Assembly: GCA_937921825.1 (NCBI GenBank) | Contig: CAKZVK010000043.1 | Coordinates: forward strand, 32,094 to 96,093 | DNA: 64,000 nucleotides | From: an uncultured Saprospiraceae bacterium | GTDB lineage: Bacteria > Bacteroidota > Bacteroidia > Chitinophagales > Saprospiraceae | Direction of reading: 5' to 3' | In this document: one piece after another, positions 19,701 to 24,917 of the stretch | Numbering within the stretch: the stretch's first letter is position 1 | Layout of the letters: each line of letters begins with the position of its first letter | Program-made: the position numbers and the translations under genes | Notes under the pieces: generated by a model | Seen by the model: only the letters and a program-made list of their open reading frames with translations | What the model was told of the DNA's origin: nothing | Database searches by the model: none

Positions 19701-20086
19701 AGATAAATAGCCTAGCGAGCATTCTTCTAGAGAACACTGGTAAGCTACAATTCAAAGCCCACAAGCTACCGGCTCTAATGCAGATGGGACCAATTAAAGA
19801 TTTTCTAGTGGAGGACATTAATAATGATGGGCACTTAGACGTTTTATATAGCGGCAATCACTACAACGTAGAAGTAGAAACTGTCAGATATGATGGCTTA
19901 GGTGGCGGATTAGCCCTGGGTATAGGAAATTTAAAATTTGATTGCCTCCCTAGTCATGAATCTGGACTTTATTTTGATCATGACTCTAGAGACATGGAGT
20001 GGATAAAAATTCAAGGCGAAAAGCACCTTATAGTCAGTTCTAATAATGGGCCTCTAAAAAGCTACAAAATCAAAAAACAGGACTAA
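16769..20086 (+). CDS. CRTAC1-like surface lipoprotein with FG-GAP/VCBS repeats and ASPIC/UnbV domain
   Basis: This is the third member of the family in the island. The frame opens at 16733, but ATG 16769 (MIMIRERS) or 16775 puts the lipoprotein signal at the N-terminus (lipobox SGYGC). FG-GAP repeats such as GDFNEDGFQDIYF, DVNGDGHLDIYV, DMENDGDLDMYL and DLDNDGDLDLIT precede an ASPIC domain (LEGPKKNTKGIGAKVRVYS). A second repeat set follows (DIDGDKDQDLFV, DLDEDGDQDLVL, DFDNDGDLDFLVG, DINNDGHLDVLYS). One repeat (DLNNNSEMELVV) has lost its calcium-loop residues. It is divergent from the GMC dehydrogenase with a short shared upstream region. The stop codon lies inside a hairpin. Confidence 0.88.
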   Translation: MIMIRERSLIIPYYGLLILVLLSGYGCTQDSNQDSNENKVSKHHSSNDYPIQLSRILSSQSGISFNNKINDSGGINPFTWNFMYTGGGVGIGDFNEDGFQDIYFCGNFVEDRLYLNQGNWTFKDVTKQAGIICPDWSTGVSVADVNGDGHLDIYVCKNHPSMDKDKLTNKLFINNGKAKFTEAAATFGLADTGYSIQSLFFDMENDGDLDMYLINQPMDAFSKLLVTPQQASAVDGRDKLFINDGNRFTDQTSKYLKNKDAYGLNVLGSDLNDDGFLDLYISNDYDQADELLINKAGRKFDNKTSSSLGHLSLYSMGSDIADIDHDGYSDIVTLDMSYSDHFRSKTNMESMNVERFWSMAKADNIPQYSKNTLQLNQGNLKFKDISHYAGIENTDWSWSVLFSDLNNNSEMELVVTNGIYRDIKNNDFRLFVQQNHGGQVTPQNFLDVLKKLPSTPIENMLYELNDDYSYENIAQKVGFADKGFSTGLAYADLDNDGDLDLITNNTNEPAGVYQNNTKAGNYINLQLEGPKKNTKGIGAKVRVYSSGKIFTKEMVNVRGYFSSVQTDLHFGLGNATVIDSIVTTWNHKSKTVIKNPKINETIVVKYDINEPRTKQRTDKVLFENVALVNYLHKENSYDDYGEQILLPHAQTNNGPYILTEDLNDDNREDLIISGSAGRSSQIFLQQESGQLKPSPSAVLEADKAKEQLHMSIIESENSKLLYAVAGGAQFQSNSENLKHDLYRINKGQLVREKKSKLPKLDGQPVIQIDIDGDKDQDLFVAGRAKANSYPLAPHSMFLVNNKGVFNEASSEVLAQPNIGSVTAGVAVDLDEDGDQDLVLAGEWSEISVLINEGGTFTHETIQTFGHSSRGIWSAMAAGDFDNDGDLDFLVGNLGENNKFHPTVEKPLYLYADDYDGNNSYDVFLAKSYKEKIVPVRGKECSSQQLPSLNQKFSSYTDFAQSSIQEILPIENSDAKRLEINSLASILLENTGKLQFKAHKLPALMQMGPIKDFLVEDINNDGHLDVLYSGNHYNVEVETVRYDGLGGGLALGIGNLKFDCLPSHESGLYFDHDSRDMEWIKIQGEKHLIVSSNNGPLKSYKIKKQD

Positions 20087-20100
20087 TCTCTTAGTCCTGC
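20071..20100 (-). terminator. Hairpin terminator overlapping the stop of the CRTAC1-like gene
   Basis: A perfect 9-bp stem (20078-20086 with 20091-20099) has a TCTC loop. The A6 run on its left gives a U6 tail in minus-strand RNA, so it terminates the 20620-20142 pair. On the plus strand it lacks a clear U-run. The TAA stop at 20084-20086 is part of the stem. Confidence 0.7.
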
Positions 20101-20141
20101 TTAAACGAAAACCTGCTCAATCCCCACCGAAAAAAAATGGG

Positions 20142-20438
20142 CTAGCAATGAGTATGCGCTGATATCTTATATTTCAGTTTTCTTTTTCTAATAGTACTCA
20201 TCAGTTGTTCTATACCGTTAGACTTTCTTATTGTCCGCTCCAAGAAGAACATCGAACTTACATTGTGATGTACTTGCATCTCTTGACGCAAGACCGCGAT
20301 GGTATCCATAGACAAGACCAGCTTAGAACAGAGACGCTTCTGACCATAGACATACTCTAGCCCTGGGTCCTCTCTTCTGAATGAAATATGGACTTCTTCC
20401 TTCAGAAAGTGAATTTTGAATGCATTCACTTTCCTCAT
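20142..20438 (-). CDS. Hypothetical protein, 98 aa
   Basis: The family is not recognised. The protein is basic (KIHFLKEEVHISFRRED; RTIRKSNGIEQLMSTIRKRK), has no signal peptide or membrane helix, and is probably cytoplasmic. Its ATG overlaps the stop of the 61-residue gene upstream (ATGA type), and a clear minus-strand terminator follows about 40 bases after its stop. Both points favour a real translated operon. No function can be assigned. Confidence 0.5.
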   Translation of the reverse strand: MRKVNAFKIHFLKEEVHISFRREDPGLEYVYGQKRLCSKLVLSMDTIAVLRQEMQVHHNVSSMFFLERTIRKSNGIEQLMSTIRKRKLKYKISAHTHC

Positions 20439-20620
20439 GCTCTACTAGGGGAATTCATATGTCTGACTGATGGAAGGTCTATGGTATAACCTTGTGTCAT
20501 TTCCTGTCGCAGCTCATCCCATAATTTTTTGTTCTCCAGAGTCTGTGGAACCTTGCTGCGGTAGAAGGTTTTGCCTTTCTTAATCTGCTCTATAGATTTG
20601 ATAATAAGTGTTCTGTTCAT
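20435..20620 (-). CDS. Hypothetical small protein, 61 aa
   Basis: A short charged protein (SIEQIKKGKTFYRSKVPQ; LWDELRQEMTQGY) with no signal peptide and no recognised domain. It is first of a two-gene operon with the 98-residue protein (4-base overlap). The gene is separated by about 90 bases from the divergent gene at 20708. Its size and composition could suit a small regulatory or nucleic-acid-associated protein, but nothing in the sequence shows this. Confidence 0.45.
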   Translation of the reverse strand: MNRTLIIKSIEQIKKGKTFYRSKVPQTLENKKLWDELRQEMTQGYTIDLPSVRHMNSPSRA

Positions 20621-20707
20621 TTGTTCAGATTTAGGGAATAATTAATTTCGTGATTGATAATGCAATAAAAGCGAGAACCGTGCAAGGCATCTGCACGAAA
20701 TGACAAC

Positions 20708-21103
20708 ATGAGCAATCCTACAATTATAGAGACCCCTTCTAGGGTAGTCAGTCCCGATATCATAGCGGAACTACAGACACTGGTGCATGAGGCTGGTCAG
20801 GTTGTCGTGCATTGTATACAGACGACGCCTTATGCCAGCTATATAAGAATCTGGCCTACGACCTATCTCTATGATCAACATTCTGACCATAGTTCGGAAT
20901 TAGTGCATGCGGAGAACATAAGCTACTTTCCTACATGGAAAGCAGTGGAGGCGGGAGAGAATCATTTTACCTTGATCTTTTCGGGCTTGCCAAAATCTTG
21001 TCTAGTCTTTGACCTACTAGAGCATTGTGATAATCAGAGTGGCGCTTTTAGAGTGAATAGCATACCTAGGAATGACTCGGACGTCTATTATGTCCAGCTC
21101 TAA
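20708..21103 (+). CDS. Uncharacterised 131-aa protein
   Basis: A soluble protein without a signal peptide. The middle (YASYIRIWPTTYLYDQH, then HFTLIFSGLPKSCLVFDLLEH and NDSDVYYVQL) looks like a compact beta-rich domain seen in Bacteroidota proteins of unknown role, here as a stand-alone single domain. It ends one base before the convergent gene at 21105. No function can be named. Confidence 0.65.
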   Translation: MSNPTIIETPSRVVSPDIIAELQTLVHEAGQVVVHCIQTTPYASYIRIWPTTYLYDQHSDHSSELVHAENISYFPTWKAVEAGENHFTLIFSGLPKSCLVFDLLEHCDNQSGAFRVNSIPRNDSDVYYVQL

Positions 21104-21104
21104 G

Positions 21105-21626
21105 CTATGAGCGGAAAGTCTCATTATAAATCTCTTCCAGTTCCTCCTCTATCATAAATAAGGAATCAGAATCTGTAGCGAGCATCTGACAGCGATCCTT
21201 AAACTGATTCTGTAAAGACAGCTGCTTGATAATCTCACAGGCCTTCTTGAAGTTTTCTATACAGTTATTGTAGGTTGCCTTGGTGGTACTTGGTCTCCTG
21301 AGGAGATATTGCATTTGACATTCAGAGGCAAAGAGATAGAGCTCTGCCATCTCATGCTCAAAAACAGAAATCTTAGAGATATCCTTAAGGATAGTTTTGA
21401 TTTTCTGAATCCTTGGTCTCTTACGTGGCCTATTCCTAATATAGATCAGATTGTTTATGTCCTTCTTGGCAGTTCGGAATATCTTCATTCTATCTGCATC
21501 ACTACCTAGTTCCATGGCATAATGCATCTTGACTTCAGGAACCTTTTGATAGATGGCGGTCAGCTCTTTGCGTAACTCATCTTCATCTAGGGACTTGATA
21601 TACTTATTAAACTCAGTTCTGCTCAT
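21105..21626 (-). CDS. DUF6155-like helical protein
   Basis: The 173-residue protein is predicted all-helical, charged and cytoplasmic. Its N-terminus (MSRTEFNKYIKSLDEDELRKELTAIYQK...VKMHYAM) resembles the DUF6155 family, whose members begin with a similar 'S-K-x-E-L-K-K-Y-L' helix; this match is from memory and moderate. The gene is preceded by an exact -7 element and converges with the 131-residue gene with a 1-base gap. Function unknown. Confidence 0.65.
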   Translation of the reverse strand: MSRTEFNKYIKSLDEDELRKELTAIYQKVPEVKMHYAMELGSDADRMKIFRTAKKDINNLIYIRNRPRKRPRIQKIKTILKDISKISVFEHEMAELYLFASECQMQYLLRRPSTTKATYNNCIENFKKACEIIKQLSLQNQFKDRCQMLATDSDSLFMIEEELEEIYNETFRS

Positions 21627-21641
21627 ATGCTCGGATTACCA

Positions 21642-21649
21642 CAAAGGTA
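21642..21649 (-). promoter_or_regulatory. -7 promoter element of the DUF6155-like gene
   Basis: CAAAGGTA on the plus strand reads TACCTTTG on the minus strand, an exact TAnnTTTG match, 15 bases before the ATG at 21626. Confidence 0.55.
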
Positions 21650-21668
21650 AGACACCTGAGTTTCTCAC

Positions 21669-21706
21669 AAAAAAAAGAGCAACCAACTAGTGGCCGCTCT
21701 TTTTAA
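21669..21706 (-). terminator. Intrinsic terminator after the beta-barrel gene
   Basis: AAAGAGC and GCTCTTT arms surround a 15-base interior that can pair partly. The long A-run at 21669-21676 gives a minus-strand U-run, so it ends the 22427-21732 transcript. Confidence 0.65.
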
Positions 21707-21731
21707 GTATAAAAAAGTGTTAGAAAATATC

Positions 21732-22427
21732 TTAGTATGCCAACGGAAGCGTTTCTTCCTTAACAGGCACTTCTACCTCTTCTTTTGATAGATCGATAGT
21801 GTATCCTAGCGAAACAGATACTCTGTTAGCACTTTTGTTCAGTTTCAAGATATCGTTACCGATAGCAAAGCCATCTACGATTCCTGTAAATCTGTATACA
21901 TATCTTAGGTCTATAACTATATTACCAACTGAATACCCTACTAGTCCTTGGAAACCTCCATTGAACTTGTCAGCAGTGTCCTCATATCTATCCAGTTGTA
22001 CTAATTCAGAATCCTTAACCAGCCTCATCTCTAGTACAGGGCCTACGCCTAACTTGAAATTCTTATGGCTAATACCCGCAGAAACAGGGATTTCTAGAAT
22101 AGTATGCTTTTCTGTGTAAGTCGTTGGTCCTGATACTGATCTTCCATATTCCTGTGAAGAAAATGCAAGAGAATATTCAGTACCTAGTGCTTCTATCTGA
22201 AGGAAACCTGGTCCTATCTTATTATGAAGCATAAATCCAACAGACTTAACGGAGTTTCCTCCAAGAAATGACATTTGAGGAGGAACAACATCAGAAGTTG
22301 GAATTATTCTAATTTCTTCCGCTCCTTGGGTTATTGTACCGTATGAGATTTTCGGACCTATTGACCATTGACCCGTTGCTGTCATACCACAGCAAATAAA
22401 CACTAAGAGTGCGATTAGTGATTTCAT
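21732..22427 (-). CDS. Outer-membrane beta-barrel protein
   Basis: A signal peptide (MKSLIALLVFICCGMTATG, mature start QWSIGPK) is followed by alternating amphipathic strands typical of the small Bacteroidota outer-membrane barrels, for example FLQIEALGTEYSLAFSS, FKLGVGPVLEMRL and IVIDLRYVYRFTG. The 231 residues allow roughly 8-10 strands. The C-terminus (RVSVSLGYTIDLSKEEVEVPVKEETLPLAY) carries an acidic tail after the last strand, which is unusual because such barrels normally end in an aromatic residue of the last strand. A single gene with its own terminator. Function unknown. Confidence 0.75.
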   Translation of the reverse strand: MKSLIALLVFICCGMTATGQWSIGPKISYGTITQGAEEIRIIPTSDVVPPQMSFLGGNSVKSVGFMLHNKIGPGFLQIEALGTEYSLAFSSQEYGRSVSGPTTYTEKHTILEIPVSAGISHKNFKLGVGPVLEMRLVKDSELVQLDRYEDTADKFNGGFQGLVGYSVGNIVIDLRYVYRFTGIVDGFAIGNDILKLNKSANRVSVSLGYTIDLSKEEVEVPVKEETLPLAY

Positions 22428-22744
22428 TACCTTAAATATTTTTTAATCTAGTTTCTTAAAAATTAATCTTATTATTTGACACAACTAGAAGACAGATTCG
22501 AAACATTATTACACTAGATTCCCTTTTTAATTGTTTATATTTTGCAAGGCAGTTGCTAATTATTTGCATAGAAAGGAGAAAACTGACGTATTCTGGAGGA
22601 TGAAAAGACCCTGCAAATTGAAAAAATGGGCCTCAGAGGGAAATTATCGCATAAATGATGCATTTAATGCGTCGATAGGCTTTATGTTCAGTAATAAAAG
22701 CCTTACTTTTGCACCGCTTTTAAAGTAATATAACAAGAGATATC
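22428..22744. other. 317-bp intergenic region between the beta-barrel gene and rpmB
   Basis: It holds the upstream regions of two divergent genes. No convincing gene is visible; an open frame at 22531-22728 has no protein-like composition. A loose inverted repeat (GCATAAATG...CATTTAATGC, 22650-22671) lies ahead of the rpmB promoter. Confidence 0.5.
22704..22711 (+). promoter_or_regulatory. -7 promoter element of the rpmB operon
   Basis: TACTTTTG is an exact match to TAnnTTTG, 33 bases before the rpmB ATG. No clear -33 TTG is seen. Confidence 0.55.
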
Positions 22745-22996
22745 ATGTCTAGAATTTGTCAAGTAACAGGGAAGAAGCCGATTAGTGGAAACAACGTTTC
22801 TCACTCTAAAAGAAAAACGAGAAGAAGATTCCTTCCGAATTTGAACAATAAGAAATACTATATCCCTGAGACAGATCAGTGGGTTCAACTAAAGATTTCT
22901 GCATCAGCAATGAGAACAGTCAACAAGATTGGCATTTATGAGTTCTTAAAGAAGCAACAGAAAGCTGGATTTGATATCGGTATAGATTTAAAGTAA
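22745..22996 (+). CDS. rpmB: 50S ribosomal protein L28
   Basis: The 83-residue protein begins MSRICQVTGKKPISGNNVSHS, the L28 signature, and continues KRKTRRRFLPNLNNKKYYIP. A single Cys remains near the N-terminus, so this is not a four-cysteine zinc-binding form. It is a component of the large ribosomal subunit. It starts the cluster rpmB-rpmG-DUF4295-ftsY, an order conserved in Bacteroidota, with 23 bases to rpmG. Confidence 0.97.
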   Translation: MSRICQVTGKKPISGNNVSHSKRKTRRRFLPNLNNKKYYIPETDQWVQLKISASAMRTVNKIGIYEFLKKQQKAGFDIGIDLK

Positions 22997-23019
22997 TAAG
23001 AACAAGTAAGTAATTAGCG

Positions 23020-23208
23020 ATGGCAAAAAAGTCAAAAGGAAACAGAATCCAAGTTATACTAGAATGTACTGAACACAGATCATCAGGTCTAGGCGGTATG
23101 TCAAGATATGTAACTCAGAAGAATAGAAAGAATACTCCTGACAGAATGGAACTTAAAAAGTACAATCCTGTTATGAAGAAATATACCGTTCACAAAGAAA
23201 TTAAATAA
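23020..23208 (+). CDS. rpmG: 50S ribosomal protein L33
   Basis: The 62-residue protein ([19 protein letters not shown]...[19 protein letters not shown]) is L33. The two Cys-x2-Cys pairs of zinc-binding L33 are absent, so this is the zinc-independent form. It lies between rpmB and the DUF4295 gene and ends 2 bases before it. Confidence 0.97.
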   Translation: MAKKSKGNRIQVILECTEHRSSGLGGMSRYVTQKNRKNTPDRMELKKYNPVMKKYTVHKEIK

Positions 23209-23210
23209 AC

Positions 23211-23384
23211 ATGGCTAAAGTATCAAAGAACGCAAGAGTAGCTCAGAGAGCGGCCAATGCAGGATCAGGTAGAGATTTTTGCAAGGTTGTAAAAAGTATC
23301 AAAGACCCTGTTACTGGAAAGTATACTTACAAAGAGGTCATTATACACAAAGATAAAGTGAAAGAATTCTTCGCTAAGAAGTAA
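23211..23384 (+). CDS. DUF4295 family protein, 57 aa
   Basis: This short basic protein (starts MAKVSKNARVAQRAANAGSG, ends KVKEFFAKK) is the small Bacteroidota-specific DUF4295 protein regularly found between rpmG and ftsY. Its size, composition (many Lys and Arg) and position suggest a ribosome-associated protein, possibly a lineage-specific ribosomal protein. That role is inference. A terminator follows at 23406. Confidence 0.93.
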   Translation: MAKVSKNARVAQRAANAGSGRDFCKVVKSIKDPVTGKYTYKEVIIHKDKVKEFFAKK

Positions 23385-23405
23385 GAGCTACAATCAAGAA
23401 ATACT

Positions 23406-23438
23406 AAAAGGCAAGGTCATCACTTTGCCTTTTTTTTA
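23406..23438 (+). terminator. Intrinsic terminator after DUF4295 gene
   Basis: An AAAGGCAA arm (23407-23414) and a TTGCCTTT arm (23425-23432) are followed by a continuous T-run. It separates the ribosomal protein genes from ftsY, 23 bases upstream of the ftsY start. Confidence 0.85.
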
Positions 23439-23459
23439 TGTTACGCCTTAACAACGGAC

Positions 23460-24416
23460 ATGAGCATATTCAAAAAGTACTTTACTAGAGATAAAAAGAA
23501 AGAACTTGACCAAGGAGTCGAGAAGACTAAGAAGAGCCTATTCGGTCAGATAGCTAAAGCTGTAGCTGGAAAAGCTACAGTAGACGAGAGCTTCCTCGAT
23601 GAGCTAGAAGGCATCTTGATTTCTTCAGATGTTGGCCTTGATACTACAGTAAAGATCATAGAGCGACTAGAGAAAAAGGTCGCAGATGAGAAATACTTCA
23701 ATACTAAAGAACTCAATAACATTCTCAAGAATGTAGTCGTAGACATCCTTTCTGAAAATAACACTGAAGATGTCGAAGATTTCATTTACCCAGATTTCCA
23801 TATCCCCTATGTACTACTTGTAGTCGGTGTCAATGGTGTGGGTAAGACAACAACGATAGGCAAGCTTGCTTATCAGTTCAAGAAGAAAGGCAAGAAGGTC
23901 GTCCTCGGAGCCGCAGATACCTTTAGAGCAGCCGCAGTAGATCAGCTCAAGATCTGGGCAGATAGAAATGAAGTGGAGTTCTATAGTAAAGGTATGCACA
24001 CAGATCCTGCAGCTGTAGCCTATGAAACAGTGCAATATGCCATGAATAATGATATAGATCTCTGCATCATAGATACTGCTGGAAGATTACATACCAAGAA
24101 GCACCTCATGGAGGAGCTCACAAAAATCTCTAATTCCATAAACAAAAAGCTACCAGGTGCGCCTCACGAGGTCATGCTTGTATTAGACGCTACTACTGGC
24201 CAGAATGCTATAGAACAGGCTAATAAGTTTACAGCTGCCACTACTGTGACTTCGCTAGCCCTCACTAAGCTAGATGGCTCTGCTAAAGGAGGTGTCGTAC
24301 TAGGAATATCTGATCAATTCAAGATTCCTATCAAGTACATCGGTGTCGGAGAAGGTATAGAACAACTGCAGGTCTTCAATAGATCTGCCTTTGTGGAAGC
24401 TTTGTTCAATGAATAA
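23460..24416 (+). CDS. ftsY: Signal recognition particle receptor FtsY
   Basis: This SRP GTPase docks ribosome-SRP complexes at the membrane for co-translational insertion. The N domain covers about 1-105. The G domain has the P-loop GVNGVGKTT at 123-131, the insertion-box region ADTFRAAAVDQL, DTAGR, TKLDGSAKGG and the closing GVGEGIEQLQVF. It lacks the long acidic A domain of E. coli FtsY; at 318 residues it is the short form common in Bacteroidota. The start at 23460 follows a terminator closely, so either readthrough or an unseen promoter serves it. Confidence 0.97.
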   Translation: MSIFKKYFTRDKKKELDQGVEKTKKSLFGQIAKAVAGKATVDESFLDELEGILISSDVGLDTTVKIIERLEKKVADEKYFNTKELNNILKNVVVDILSENNTEDVEDFIYPDFHIPYVLLVVGVNGVGKTTTIGKLAYQFKKKGKKVVLGAADTFRAAAVDQLKIWADRNEVEFYSKGMHTDPAAVAYETVQYAMNNDIDLCIIDTAGRLHTKKHLMEELTKISNSINKKLPGAPHEVMLVLDATTGQNAIEQANKFTAATTVTSLALTKLDGSAKGGVVLGISDQFKIPIKYIGVGEGIEQLQVFNRSAFVEALFNE

Positions 24417-24474
24417 GCGATTTATATCGATTCCAAATAATTTATTTGTGGTAGAATTAGTTCTCTTTAGACCT

Positions 24475-24482
24475 TATCTTTG
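24475..24482 (+). promoter_or_regulatory. -7 promoter element of ccmE-ccmF
   Basis: TATCTTTG exactly matches TAnnTTTG, 30 bases before the ccmE ATG. Confidence 0.5.
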
Positions 24483-24512
24483 ATAAAGATCATTTTCATT
24501 AATATCTGAACT

Positions 24513-24917
24513 ATGAAAAAAACTTACCTCATTGGTCTTCTTGCTTTGATTGCTGCTATTGCTATCATCGTATCGGCCTCCAAAGATGTGAGCACTTATG
24601 CGACTTTCGAAGCAGCTACTCTTAACAACACAAGAGTAAAAATAGCTGGTCAAATCGATAAAAACTTTGACATCAAATACGATCCTGTAGAAAGTCCCAA
24701 CTCTTTTTCGTTCAGAATGGTAGATAGTGACGGTATATCAAAGAAGGTCATCATCAAAAAGCCCAAGCCTCAAGACTTCGAACTATCAGAGACTGTTGTC
24801 GTCACAGGAGAAATGCAAGATGAAACTTTCGTAGCCGATGAGGTCTTACTTAAGTGCCCATCGAAGTATAAAGACGAAGAGCTTAAGCTTAAATCAGAAG
24901 CTAGCCTAGCCTCTTGA
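24513..24917 (+). CDS. ccmE: Cytochrome c maturation protein CcmE, CxxxY variant
   Basis: This periplasmic heme chaperone has an N-terminal membrane anchor (about residues 4-22) and an OB-fold domain (VKIAGQIDKNF, FRMVDSD, VVVTGEM, FVADEVLLKCPSKY). In E. coli CcmE the heme attaches to the His of HxxxY. Here the matching place reads C115-P-S-K-Y119, so Cys replaces His. A CxxxY form of CcmE is known from archaea and some sulfate reducers. It overlaps ccmF by 4 bases and is probably translationally coupled to it. The charged C-terminal tail is short. Confidence 0.92.
   Translation: MKKTYLIGLLALIAAIAIIVSASKDVSTYATFEAATLNNTRVKIAGQIDKNFDIKYDPVESPNSFSFRMVDSDGISKKVIIKKPKPQDFELSETVVVTGEMQDETFVADEVLLKCPSKYKDEELKLKSEASLAS

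Noticed and set aside
22531..22728. Open frame of 66 codons ahead of rpmB
   Set aside because: It overlaps the rpmB promoter element, has no recognisable sequence and unusual composition.
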